Position numbers and translations under genes: made by a program. A stretch of 41,615 nucleotides of DNA from Comamonadaceae bacterium (lineage in GTDB: Bacteria > Pseudomonadota > Gammaproteobacteria > Burkholderiales > Burkholderiaceae_C). Below the pieces are notes generated by a model, which had not been told where the DNA came from, ran no database searches, and saw only the letters and a list, made by a program, of their open reading frames with translations. This document shows positions 22,184-29,847 of the stretch, in pieces. How positions within the stretch are numbered: the stretch's first letter is position 1; every line of letters starts with the position of its first letter. The DNA lies in contig SEAY01000018.1 of NCBI GenBank assembly GCA_004144865.1, forward strand, positions 1 through 41,615. The letters are read 5' to 3'.

Positions 22184-22912
22184 TCAGGCCGCCTGCGCCT
22201 CGCTCGCCGGCGTCGCCGCCGTGTCGCTGGCGATGCTCCCGTCGACGAAGCGCACGACGCGCCGCGCGTACGCCGCCATGTCCTGCTCGTGCGTGACCAT
22301 CACGATCGTGATGCCCCGCTGCTCGTTGAGCACCTTCAGCAGCTCCATGATCTCGCGGCTGCGCTGGGTGTCGAGGTTGCCGGTCGGCTCGTCCGCCAGC
22401 AGCACGGTGGGGTTGGTGACCAGCGCGCGGGCGATCGCCACCCGCTGCTGCTGCCCGCCGGACAGTTCCGATGGGGTGTGCTTCTCGCGCCCCGCCAGGC
22501 CCACGAGCGCGAGCGCCTCGCCCGCCAGCCGCGCGCGCGTCGCGGCATCGGCGCCGCGATACAGCAAGGGGAGCTCCACATTCTCCTGCGCCGAGGTGCG
22601 CGGCAGCAGGTTGAAGCCCTGGAACACGAAGCCGAGCTGGTGGCGCCGCAGCAGCGCCCGCTCGTTGCGGCTCATGCGGTGCACCGGGACGCCATCGAAC
22701 AGGTATTCGCCCTCGGTGGGCGTGTCGAGGCAGCCGATGACGTTCATCGCCGTGGACTTGCCGGAGCCGCTGGGACCCATGATGGCCACGAACTCGCCGC
22801 GGCGGATGTCGAGGTTCACGTCGACCAGGGCACGGACCTCCGCCTGCCCCTGGCCGTACCGGCGCCCCACCCCGCGCAGGCGCACCAGCGGCGGCGCGCC
22901 CGCGTCGGTCAC
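22184..22912 (-). CDS. MacB-type ABC transporter ATP-binding protein
   Basis: This 242-residue LolD/MacB-class ATPase has Walker A GPSGSGKST (46-54), a Q-loop in FVFQGFNLL, signature LSGGQQQRVAIARAL, Walker [13 protein letters not shown] and the switch His in VTHEQD. In Gram-negative MacB the ATPase and permease are usually fused; here they are separate genes, as in many HlyD-MacA linked systems. The GTG start overlaps the membrane-fusion gene stop as GTGA (22912-22909). A longer frame upstream to 24784 is a shadow that crosses the fusion protein. Confidence 0.94.
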   Translation of the reverse strand: MTDAGAPPLVRLRGVGRRYGQGQAEVRALVDVNLDIRRGEFVAIMGPSGSGKSTAMNVIGCLDTPTEGEYLFDGVPVHRMSRNERALLRRHQLGFVFQGFNLLPRTSAQENVELPLLYRGADAATRARLAGEALALVGLAGREKHTPSELSGGQQQRVAIARALVTNPTVLLADEPTGNLDTQRSREIMELLKVLNEQRGITIVMVTHEQDMAAYARRVVRFVDGSIASDTAATPASEAQAA

Positions 22913-24195
22913 GACGCGCTCCGCGCCGCCTGGCCGGTGATCACCGCCATGCCGGCCTTCAGCGGCGAGGCCGTCACTTCGGTCATGCGGCCGTCGCTGA
23001 CGCCCGGCACCACCGGCACCGCGACCGGCTGGCCGCCCTCCAGCACCCAGACCTGGCGCGCGGCCGCCGTGTTGGCGCCGGCCTGGCGCGGTTGCCCGGA
23101 ACGCGGCACCCGCGGCACGAGGCGCGCCACCACGCCGCCGCCCGCCGGCGCTCCCGCCCCCTGCGTGCCGGGCGAGAAGCGCAGCGCGGCGTTCGGCACC
23201 AGCAGGACGTCGATGCGTTCGGTGGCCAGGATGGATGCGGTGGCGCTCATGCCCGGCCGCAGGCTCAGGTCCTCGTTGTCCACCGACAGCTCGGCGACGT
23301 AGCTCACCACGTTGTCCTTGGTGGTGGAGCCATAGCTCACGCGGCGGATCGTGGCCGGGTAGCTGCGCGTGGGGTACGCGCTGACGGTGAAGGTGGCCTT
23401 CTGGCCCTCGCGCACCAGGCCCACGTCGGCCTCGTCCACGTTCACTTCCAGCTTCATGCGCGCGAGGTCCTCGGCCAGCGTGAAGAGGGTGACGGCCTGC
23501 AGCGATGCCGCCACCGCGTTGCCCGGATCCACGGCACGCGACAGCACCACGCCGTCCATCGGCGAGCGGATCGCCGCCTTGCGCAGGTTGGTCTCGTCGG
23601 CGCTGAGGGCGGCGCGCGCATCCGTCACGCCCGCCTCCCCGCTCGCCACGGCGGACTGCGCCCGCTGCAGAGTGGCCTGGCCCGTCGCCAGCTCGGCTTC
23701 GGAGGGCACCTTGCCGCCGCTCAGGCGCCAGACTTCCTGCAGCCGCCGCAGGTTGCCCTGCGCTTCCGCGGCCGTGGCCTGGGCCTGGCGCAGGTTGGCG
23801 CGCGCGACTTCCAGCGATGCGCGCGAACGCGCCACCTGGTCGCCCAGGCGGCCCGTATCGAGTTCGGCGAGCACCTGGCCCTTGCGCACACGGTCGTTCA
23901 CGTCCACGTGGACGCGGGCGACGGTGCCCGAGAGTTCGCTGCCGATGTTGGCCTTGTTGGTGGGCTGCACGGTGCCGTTGGCGGTGACCCTCACCACGAG
24001 ATGCCCGCGCGAGACGGTTTCGGTCACGTACGCCGGCTGCGTGCCGGAGCCGGCGCGGTCCAGCCACAGCCACGCCGCCAGGCCCGCGACCAGCAGGAGC
24101 ACGGCGGCCGTGCCCCACACCCCCGGGCGGCGCCAGGCGGGAAGCCCGCGCGCGCGGCCCAGCAGGGACTGCAAGGAAGGATCGGGGGCGTTCAA
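22909..24195 (-). CDS. MacA/HlyD-type membrane-fusion (periplasmic adaptor) protein
   Basis: This 428-residue protein has an N-terminal anchor helix (27-45), a lipoyl/barrel-sandwich half at about 60-115 (V-R-V-T-A-N-G-T-V-Q-P-T), an alpha-hairpin coiled coil (about 118-205), the second lipoyl half at about 210-240 (I-R-S-P-M-D-G-V-V) and beta-barrel and membrane-proximal domains to the end. It links inner-membrane MacB to the outer-membrane factor. The only sensible start is TTG at 24195, overlapping the stop of the outer-membrane gene as TTGA, which implies coupled translation. A Gly/Ala-rich insert at about 365-400 interrupts the last domain. Confidence 0.9.
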   Translation of the reverse strand: MNAPDPSLQSLLGRARGLPAWRRPGVWGTAAVLLLVAGLAAWLWLDRAGSGTQPAYVTETVSRGHLVVRVTANGTVQPTNKANIGSELSGTVARVHVDVNDRVRKGQVLAELDTGRLGDQVARSRASLEVARANLRQAQATAAEAQGNLRRLQEVWRLSGGKVPSEAELATGQATLQRAQSAVASGEAGVTDARAALSADETNLRKAAIRSPMDGVVLSRAVDPGNAVAASLQAVTLFTLAEDLARMKLEVNVDEADVGLVREGQKATFTVSAYPTRSYPATIRRVSYGSTTKDNVVSYVAELSVDNEDLSLRPGMSATASILATERIDVLLVPNAALRFSPGTQGAGAPAGGGVVARLVPRVPRSGQPRQAGANTAAARQVWVLEGGQPVAVPVVPGVSDGRMTEVTASPLKAGMAVITGQAARSAS

Positions 24196-25586
24196 GACAA
24201 GGGCTCCGGGTTGCGCCAGCCGCCGCCGATCGCCTTGTACAGGCGCACGTGGTCGGCGGCGAGGCCCGTCTCGAGGACGACGACGCCGTCCTGCACGGAC
24301 AGCAGCGTGCGCTGCGTATCGAGCACCGTCTGGAAATCGACGAGGCCGCTGGCGTGGCGCTGGCTCGCCAGCAGCGAGGCATTGCGCGCGGCGGCCAGCG
24401 CGCGCTGCAGCGAGGCGAGGCGCTCGCGGTCGGCGGACAGGGCCGCGAGTGCGTCCTCCACCTCCTGCAGCGCCGCCAGCACGCGCGCACGGTACTGTTC
24501 CTGCGCGGCGTCGAAGGCGGCCCGGCGGGCCGCGAGTTGCGCATCGAGGCGGCCGCCGTCGAGGACCGGCTGGACGATGGCCGCCAGCAGCGAACGGGCC
24601 GCCCCCGCACTGCCCAGCGCGCCCAGCGTGACGCCGCTCCAGGCCAGGGACGCGCCCAACTGCACGGAGGGCTTGCGCAGCGCGTCGGCAGCGCCCACGT
24701 CCTCGGCCGCGGCGCGCAGCTGCTCCTCCGCCGCGAGCACGTCCGGCCGCTGGCGCAGCGCCTGCGCGGGGATGGCCACCGCAACGCCCTCGCGCGGCTG
24801 GGGCACCGGCGCGGCGGCGGACAGACGCTGCAGCAGCGCGGCGGGCGGCTGGCCTGTCAGCACCGCGAGCGCGTGCGCCGACCGGGCCGCCGCGGACTGC
24901 AGCGCCGGCAACTGCGCGCGCGTCTGCTCGACCGCGCTCGTGCCCTGCTCGACCTCGAGCGAGCTGGCGAGCCCGGCCTGCTGGCGCCAGCGGCTGATCT
25001 GCAGTGTTTCCTCCTGGATCCCCAGGTTCTCGCGGGCGACGGCGAGACGCACCTGCGCGCCGCGCAGGTCCAGGTAGGCCAGCGCCGCTTCCGCCGCGAT
25101 GCTCACGTGGGCATCGGCGAGGTCCGCGGCACCCGCCCGCACCCGGGCGTCGTCCGCCGCCACGGCATGGCGGGTGGCGCCGAACAGGTCCAGCTCCCAG
25201 CCGGCGTCGAACGCCGCCTCGAAGTTGTTGCGCGACGCGCCCGCGGCGCCCCGGCTGCGTTGCGCGCCCGCGCTCGCCGTGAGGGACGGGGCCAATGCTG
25301 CGGCCGCTTGGGCCCGCAGCGCCCGCGCCAGCCTCAGGTTGGCCTGCGCCTGCGCGATGGCCGTGTTGCCGCGCTGGGCGGCCTCCACGAGTTCGACGAG
25401 CGTGCCGTCCCCGAAGACCTGCCACCAGTCCGCAGCCGCCCGGGTGCCGGCGGGCACCGGCTGCGCCCATTGCGATGGCGCAGGCAGGCCCCCGAGCGGC
25501 AGCACTTGCGGCGCGCGGGTGGCGCAACCGCCCAGGACGAGCAGCGCTGCCGCCACGGCAAGACGAGGAAGCAAAGCCGGAACCAT
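24192..25586 (-). CDS. Outer-membrane efflux lipoprotein (NodT/OprM family)
   Basis: This 464-residue TolC-class outer-membrane factor forms a trimeric channel-tunnel. It has a signal peptide with lipobox LGGC (Cys21 from the ATG at 25586), then W-W-x-x-F-G-D near residue 55 and two outer-membrane-efflux repeats (about 60-250 and 270-455), each with long Ala/Arg/Glu-rich helices and a short beta strand (FEAAFDAGWELDLFGA in the first). An ATG at 25595 would add three residues; AGGA fits better for 25586. It is first gene of the efflux operon, so the whole tripartite pump is encoded together. Confidence 0.92.
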   Translation of the reverse strand: MVPALLPRLAVAAALLVLGGCATRAPQVLPLGGLPAPSQWAQPVPAGTRAAADWWQVFGDGTLVELVEAAQRGNTAIAQAQANLRLARALRAQAAAALAPSLTASAGAQRSRGAAGASRNNFEAAFDAGWELDLFGATRHAVAADDARVRAGAADLADAHVSIAAEAALAYLDLRGAQVRLAVARENLGIQEETLQISRWRQQAGLASSLEVEQGTSAVEQTRAQLPALQSAAARSAHALAVLTGQPPAALLQRLSAAAPVPQPREGVAVAIPAQALRQRPDVLAAEEQLRAAAEDVGAADALRKPSVQLGASLAWSGVTLGALGSAGAARSLLAAIVQPVLDGGRLDAQLAARRAAFDAAQEQYRARVLAALQEVEDALAALSADRERLASLQRALAAARNASLLASQRHASGLVDFQTVLDTQRTLLSVQDGVVVLETGLAADHVRLYKAIGGGWRNPEPLS

Positions 25587-25690
25587 GGAAGCCATCCTAG
25601 GAGCGCGCCCCCGGGGCTTCTTGACCCCGCTCAACCGCCCCGTGCGCTGGCCGTAAAGAAGCGCAAAGTTCCGCTCCCGGCCGCGGCGTG

Positions 25691-25700
25691 TGTAGGACCT
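25691..25700 (+). promoter_or_regulatory. TGTAGGACCT leader motif, copy 2
   Basis: TGTAGGACCT followed by CGCCGCGACT, 84 bases before the ATG at 25785. It matches the copy at 13694-13703 in sequence and position relative to a small hypothetical gene. Confidence 0.25.
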
Positions 25701-25784
25701 CGCCGCGACTTCGTTTTCCGCTGCCACAGCCGTGCACCGGCTGAAGCACACTCCCCGCCACGCAAGCAGTAGAGGGAGCAGCAC

Positions 25785-26111
25785 ATGGAACGGATCTGGG
25801 GCCCGGTCAACGGCTTCTATCTCGCGGCCTACGCCGCGCCGGTGGGCGACGGCGACCGCTTCGCCAGCTACGCCAAGGTGTGCTGGGAGAAGCCGGACAG
25901 CTATTGGGACGCCGACTGCGCGTTCAAGATCTTCGGCGGCGAGAACCACCGCAGCGAGGAAGCCGCGCTGGCCCTCGTGGCGCTCGACGCGAGCAACGAG
26001 ATCTCCTACCTGCCCTCGCACGCGCGGCGCCTCGCCGAGCAGCGCCAGCGCGACCACGTGCCGATCCCGCGCCTGTTCGTCACGTCCTTCTTCCGGCACC
26101 GCATCGCCTGA
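25785..26111 (+). CDS. Small soluble hypothetical protein
   Basis: This 108-residue protein begins MERIWGPVNGFYLAAYAAP. No signal peptide or membrane segment is seen. It is rich in aromatic residues in the first half (CWEKPDSYWDADCAFKIF, with two Cys) and charged in the second. No family is recognised. The ATG is supported by GGGAG at 25774-25778. It precedes the J-domain gene by about 80 bases and shares the TGTAGGAC leader motif with the small gene at 13805, suggesting a common stress or stationary-phase control (inference). Confidence 0.7.
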   Translation: MERIWGPVNGFYLAAYAAPVGDGDRFASYAKVCWEKPDSYWDADCAFKIFGGENHRSEEAALALVALDASNEISYLPSHARRLAEQRQRDHVPIPRLFVTSFFRHRIA

Positions 26112-26193
26112 AGCCGCTGCTCTTTTTGTAGCAGCGAACCGACACCACCGCAGCCGGATGGAAGCTTTTTCTGGACGGCCCGACGCCGAAGCT

Positions 26194-26688
26194 ATGAAAA
26201 TCGTAGCGATGGTCGAGCGCATGCCCACCTATTACGACGTGCTCCAGGTCGAGCGGGACGCCTCCCCCGAGCGCGTCCGCGCCGCCTACCGCAAGCTGGC
26301 GCAGAAGTACCACCCGGACAAGATGCCGGACAACGCCAACGCCGTGCGCGCCATGGCCGCCATCAACGCCGCCTACGAAGTGCTGTCGGATGCGCACCGC
26401 CGCGCGGAACACGACCTCTGGATCCGCCGCGCCGAGCGCGCGAGCCGTCCCGTCCGGCCGGCTCCCGCCGTGCCGCAGAACCTCTGGGCCATTCTGCATC
26501 CGTCGACCAGCTGGCCCTGGTACCTGCTGTTCGGCACCACGGTGTTCGCCATCGGCACCGTGGGCACGGCCGTTTACCTGACCATCATGCCCGCCCGCGC
26601 GGCGACGTTGCCTTCGGCGCAATGCCAGGCCGTCGCCGTGGCCGCGGCGCAGCCCGCCACCGCGCGGGCCTGCCCGTCCCGTACCTGA
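26194..26688 (+). CDS. J-domain (DnaJ-type) membrane protein
   Basis: This protein of about 164 residues has a J domain near the N-terminus: Y-Y-D-V-L-Q-V-E-R-D-A-S, then YRKLAQKYHPDKMP with an intact HPD tripeptide, and A-Y-E-V-L-S-D-A-H-R-R. It should stimulate an Hsp70 (DnaK/HscA). No Gly/Phe or zinc region follows; instead there is a membrane helix (W-P-W-Y-L-L-F-G-T-T-V-F-A-I-G) and a short Ala-rich tail. The start is uncertain: ATGs at 26158, 26194, 26209 and 26221 are in frame and none has a strong ribosome site. The domain itself starts just after 26221. Confidence 0.82.
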   Translation: MKIVAMVERMPTYYDVLQVERDASPERVRAAYRKLAQKYHPDKMPDNANAVRAMAAINAAYEVLSDAHRRAEHDLWIRRAERASRPVRPAPAVPQNLWAILHPSTSWPWYLLFGTTVFAIGTVGTAVYLTIMPARAATLPSAQCQAVAVAAAQPATARACPSRT

Positions 26689-26775
26689 TCCGTCGCCGCC
26701 GGGTGCCGTTCGCCAGACGGCGCTGACGAGCAAACCCGACCCGCGCCGATGCCGCGGGAGCCAGCCCGGCCGCAC

Positions 26776-26797
26776 CTTGTCGGTATTGGACAAGGAG
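26776..26797 (+). promoter_or_regulatory. Hairpin overlapping the ribosome-binding site
   Basis: CTTGTC (26776-26781) and GACAAG (26789-26794) form a perfect 6-bp inverted repeat around GGTATTG. The 3' arm overlaps the ribosome site AAGGAG (26792-26797) of the YXWGXW gene. In RNA this weak stem could mask translation (thermometer-like); in DNA it could be an operator. Confidence 0.4.
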
Positions 26798-26804
26798 CAT
26801 CCTC

Positions 26805-27305
26805 ATGCAACGCAAATCCCTCATTGCCGCGGCGCTCGCCGGCGGCGCCCTGATGGGCATTTCCTCGCTGGCGCAGGCCGTGCCGGCCGTGGTGGCGAGC
26901 AGCCCCCAACACATCATCGTGCAGTCGGCGCCGCCGCCGCCGGTGTATGAAAGCACCCCTGCGCCCCGCGAAGGCTGGGCCTGGACGCCGGGCCATTACG
27001 AGTGGCGCGACGGCCGCTACGTGTGGAACACCGGCCGCTGGATCCAGGACCGCCCGGGCTGGCAGTGGCAGGAGTCGCGCTGGCTGCAGCGCCCCGACGG
27101 GTCCTGGTACCTGGTGGGCGGCCAGTGGGTGCGCAGCGACCGCTATGCCTATGACGACGACGACCGCCGCGGCCGCAACTGGAACCGGGGTCCCGACGGC
27201 GACATGGACCGCGACGGCGTGCGCAACGCCGACGACCGCGACCGGGACGGCGACGGCGTGGCGAACCGCGACGACGACTTCCCGAACAACGCGAACCGCA
27301 GCTAA
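26805..27305 (+). CDS. Exported YXWGXW-repeat protein with Asp-rich tail
   Basis: This 166-residue protein has a signal peptide (cleavage after LAQA, about residue 25). A Pro-rich linker (SAPPPPVYEST) leads to aromatic YXWGXW-type repeats at about 57-110 (WAWTPGHYEWRDGRYVW, GRWIQDRPGWQW, SRWLQRPDGSW). The C-terminus is highly acidic with D-x-D-x-D-G units (DGDMDRDGVRN, DRDGDGVANRDDD) like thrombospondin-type-3 calcium loops. The repeat family is common in periplasmic or surface proteins of Burkholderiales, with function unknown. The Ca-loop tail suggests metal binding (inference). The ATG follows AAGGAG, which is part of the hairpin described separately. Confidence 0.85.
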   Translation: MQRKSLIAAALAGGALMGISSLAQAVPAVVASSPQHIIVQSAPPPPVYESTPAPREGWAWTPGHYEWRDGRYVWNTGRWIQDRPGWQWQESRWLQRPDGSWYLVGGQWVRSDRYAYDDDDRRGRNWNRGPDGDMDRDGVRNADDRDRDGDGVANRDDDFPNNANRS

Positions 27306-27311
27306 GGACGA

Positions 27312-27334
27312 GGCCCGCGCCCGGCGCGCGGGCC
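27312..27334. terminator. GC-rich hairpin between convergent genes
   Basis: GGCCCGCGC (27312-27320) pairs perfectly with GCGCGGGCC (27326-27334) around CCGGC. It lies between the stop at 27305 and the convergent VOC stop at 27338. There is no T-run; it probably acts as a shared 3'-end structure. Confidence 0.55.
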
Positions 27335-27337
27335 CGC

Positions 27338-27739
27338 CTACCGTGGCCCGGCCGGCGTGACCGGCTGCAGCATGCTGAGGCGATTGCCCTCGGTATCGCG
27401 GAAGGCCACGTACTGCCCGACGCCCGGGATCTGCATCGGCGTGCCCAGGACCTCGCCACCCGCCTCGCCGACGGCGCGCATCGAAGCGCCGAGGTCGCGC
27501 ACGCCGATCACCACCGAGGGATGCTGCCCCGGCATCTGCGGGTCGCGCGGGAAGAAGCCGCCGTTGATCGCGCCGCGCGGGGCATCCGGCACCGCGTCCT
27601 CCTCGACCGTCGTCGCCAACACGTAGCTGCCCGCCTCGCCCCCGAACGTCTGCAGCTTCCAGCCGAACACGCCCTCGTAGAACCGGGCGATGCGCGCCCG
27701 GTCGTCGTACGGCATCTCGAAGTGCACCACGGGGTTCAT
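27338..27739 (-). CDS. VOC-superfamily (glyoxalase-like) protein
   Basis: This 133-residue protein has two beta-alpha-beta-beta-beta modules. The first begins M-N-P-V-V-H6-F-E-M-P with the motif A-R-F-Y-x-x-V-F-G-W-K; the second ends F-R-D-T-E117-G-N-R-L-S-M-L. His6 and Glu117 are in the usual metal-ligand positions of the superfamily. Members include glyoxalase I, dioxygenases and resistance proteins, and the substrate is not predictable here. The ribosome site AGGAG overlaps the stop of the GFA gene nine bases upstream, so it is the last gene of the acyl-CoA dehydrogenase operon. Confidence 0.88.
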   Translation of the reverse strand: MNPVVHFEMPYDDRARIARFYEGVFGWKLQTFGGEAGSYVLATTVEEDAVPDAPRGAINGGFFPRDPQMPGQHPSVVIGVRDLGASMRAVGEAGGEVLGTPMQIPGVGQYVAFRDTEGNRLSMLQPVTPAGPR

Positions 27740-27748
27740 GAGCGTCTC

Positions 27749-28096
27749 CTACTTGGACTTGCCGTCGAAATGGTGGACGGGCACGCTTTCGAGGTCGAAG
27801 TCCTCCAGCGTGCGCAGGTTGATCGCGGCCATCTGCGCGCCGCCGGGACCGGCGCCTTCCCCGTACGGATGGATGCCGCACACGGGACAGAAGCGATGCT
27901 GGATGACGTGCTGGTTGAACGTGTACGTGGATGCGGCATCCTCCGGCGTCAGCAGCTTCAGCTTCTCGCGCGGCACGAACCACAGCAGCGAGCCCTTGCG
28001 CGAACAGATGGAGCAGTTGCACGCCATGCCGCCGTCGACCTGGCCTTCCACTTCGAAACGGATGCGGCCGCAATGGCAGCTGCCGGTGTAGAGCAT
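27749..28096 (-). CDS. GFA-family zinc protein (CENP-V/GFA domain)
   Basis: This 115-residue protein has the GFA fold with zinc ligands Cys7-x-Cys9, Cys26-x-Cys28-x-x-Cys31 and Cys70-x-x-Cys73. Domain members include glutathione-dependent formaldehyde-activating enzyme, but most are uncharacterised and may bind glutathione adducts or other small molecules. The ATG at 28096 follows AGGAGGC. Longer frames to 28285 lack a ribosome site and are rejected. It lies between the TerB-like and VOC genes on the same strand. Confidence 0.9.
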   Translation of the reverse strand: MLYTGSCHCGRIRFEVEGQVDGGMACNCSICSRKGSLLWFVPREKLKLLTPEDAASTYTFNQHVIQHRFCPVCGIHPYGEGAGPGGAQMAAINLRTLEDFDLESVPVHHFDGKSK

Positions 28097-28137
28097 CGGT
28101 GCCTCCTGCGATGTGGCTTGGTTTGGCCGCGCGACCG

Positions 28138-28608
28138 CTAGGGCGCGCCGAGACCAGCCGCCTGGCGGGCGTGCAGCTTGGCCGCGATGTACTCGCCGTG
28201 GGTGACGTGCAGCAGGCCCGCCACCTTGGAGATCAGGTGGTTCTCGTTCTCGTCGATCGCGCCGTCCGCATAGGCCACCTGCCACATGTACTCGACGATG
28301 CGCACCTTCTGCTCCTGGCCGAAGCGGTCATTGAGCGTCGAGGTGAACCCGAAGAAATCGTTGGCGGTGCGCGCCTTCTCGTCGGCCAGCTCGACCAGCC
28401 GTTCCACCTCGTCGGGGGACAGCGTGAACTTGCGACGCAGCGCGGCCATGACGGCCTGGTGCTCGTCCTCCCGCAGGTCCGGCTCGGCCCGCATCACCTC
28501 CATCAGCAGTACCGCGCAGGCGAGCTGCAGCTGGTGCTCCTCGTCGGCGGGAGAAGGCGCGGGGCGCGGGGACAGGGAGTCGAAGAGGTCCTTGAGGGTG
28601 CGAAGCAT
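28138..28608 (-). CDS. TerB-like protein
   Basis: This 156-residue helical protein has the TerB-like fold: L-A-C-A-V-L-L-M-E-V-M-R-A-E-P at about 28-42 with acidic residues, then a second repeat with the VAYADGAIDENENHLI motif (about 110-128), a characteristic acidic metal-binding signature. Originally named from tellurite resistance, stand-alone TerB-like proteins are widespread and poorly understood. The ATG at 28608 lies only 4 bases after the acyl-CoA dehydrogenase stop. A role in tellurite resistance is not implied: no other ter gene is present. Confidence 0.87.
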   Translation of the reverse strand: MLRTLKDLFDSLSPRPAPSPADEEHQLQLACAVLLMEVMRAEPDLREDEHQAVMAALRRKFTLSPDEVERLVELADEKARTANDFFGFTSTLNDRFGQEQKVRIVEYMWQVAYADGAIDENENHLISKVAGLLHVTHGEYIAAKLHARQAAGLGAP

Positions 28609-28612
28609 CGCC

Positions 28613-29776
28613 CTATTTTGCGCCCAGCCCCATCGCGCGTGTGATCACCTCTTTCATGATCTCGTTGGTGCCGCCGTAGATGCGCTGCACGCGGGCATCG
28701 GCATAGGCGCGCGTGATCGGGTACTCCCACATGAAGCCGTAGCCGCCGTGCAGCTGCACGCATTCGTCCATCACCTTGCACTGCAGGTCCGTCGTCCAAT
28801 ACTTGGCCATGCTCGCCGTGGCGGTGTCGAGCTTGTCCTGCAATACCAGCTCGAGGCAGCGGTCGACGAAAACGCGCGCGACCTGCACTTCGGTCTGCAG
28901 CTCCGCGAGCTTGTAGCGCGTGTTCTGGAACGCCGCCACCGGCTGGCCGAACACCTTGCGGTCCTTCACGTACTGCACGGTCCACTCGATCGCCGCCTGC
29001 GCGGATGCCACGGCCGTCACGGCGATCTGGATGCGCTCCCAGGGCAGCTGCTCCATCAGGCACGCGAAGCCGCGGTTCTCCAGCGCGGCGCCGCCCAGCA
29101 GGTTCCCGGCCGGCACGCGCACGTTGTCGAAGAACAGCTCGGAGGTGTCCTGCGCCTTCAAGCCCAGCTTCTTCAGGCGCTTGCCCGTCTCGAAGCCGGG
29201 CATGCCGCGCTCGACCAGCAGCAGGCTGGTGCCCTTGGCGCCCGCGGCCGGGTCCGTCTTCGCCACCACCACCACCAGGTCGGCATGCCAGCCGTTGGTG
29301 ATGAAGGTCTTGCTGCCATTGAGCAGGTAGCTGCCGTCCGCCTGCCGGATCGCGGTGCTGCGGATGCCCTGCAGGTCGCTGCCGGCAGCGGGCTCGCTCA
29401 TCGCGATGGCGCCGACCATGTCGCCGCTCGCCAGCCTGGGGAGGTAGCGACGCTTCTGGTCTTCCGTGCCGTAGTGCAGGACGTACGGCGCGACGATCTC
29501 GCTGTGCAGCCCGAAGCCCACGCCGCTGAACCCGCCGCGCGCGAGCTCCTCCATCTGGATCACCGAATAGAGCTTGTCCACGCCGGCACCGCCGTACTCC
29601 TCCGGCATCGTGGGACACAGGTAGCCGTTGGCGCCCGCCTTGCGCCACAGCTCGCGGTCCACGTAGCCGTCCTCCTCCCACTGTTCGTGGAAAGGCGCGA
29701 CTTCCTTGTCGACGAACCTGCGGAAGGCATCGCGGAAGGCTTCGTGCTCGGGAGTGAAGAGGGTGCGCTCGATCAT
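28613..29776 (-). CDS. Acyl-CoA dehydrogenase (long-chain/LCAD type)
   Basis: This 387-residue FAD enzyme catalyses the first step of beta-oxidation. The usual three parts are an N-terminal helical domain (about 5-120), a beta middle domain with the FAD-contacting A-M-S-E-P-A-A-G-S-D segment, and a C-terminal helical domain with R-x-x-F-G-Q-P-V and R-I-Y-G-G-T-N-E. The medium-chain catalytic Glu position (Y-E-G-T) is Gly here; instead Glu264 in AAIEWT falls where long-chain and isovaleryl enzymes carry their catalytic base. It therefore likely acts on long or branched acyl-CoA. It is first of a four-gene operon and divergent from the epimerase gene by 71 bases. Confidence 0.93.
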   Translation of the reverse strand: MIERTLFTPEHEAFRDAFRRFVDKEVAPFHEQWEEDGYVDRELWRKAGANGYLCPTMPEEYGGAGVDKLYSVIQMEELARGGFSGVGFGLHSEIVAPYVLHYGTEDQKRRYLPRLASGDMVGAIAMSEPAAGSDLQGIRSTAIRQADGSYLLNGSKTFITNGWHADLVVVVAKTDPAAGAKGTSLLLVERGMPGFETGKRLKKLGLKAQDTSELFFDNVRVPAGNLLGGAALENRGFACLMEQLPWERIQIAVTAVASAQAAIEWTVQYVKDRKVFGQPVAAFQNTRYKLAELQTEVQVARVFVDRCLELVLQDKLDTATASMAKYWTTDLQCKVMDECVQLHGGYGFMWEYPITRAYADARVQRIYGGTNEIMKEVITRAMGLGAK

Positions 29777-29847
29777 GGTTGGCCTTGCATCGGGGAGGGA
29801 TTGGCGTAGATTCTATGAAGCGCGGCTGCTGCCGCCGGGGAGCAATC

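Noticed and set aside
25587-26228. N-terminal extension of the outer-membrane efflux gene up to 26228
   Set aside because: It would overlap two plus-strand genes and destroy the signal peptide; the lipobox fits the start at 25586.
28138-28608. Tellurite resistance function for the TerB-like gene
   Set aside because: No other ter gene is nearby. The fold is shared by many proteins unrelated to tellurite.
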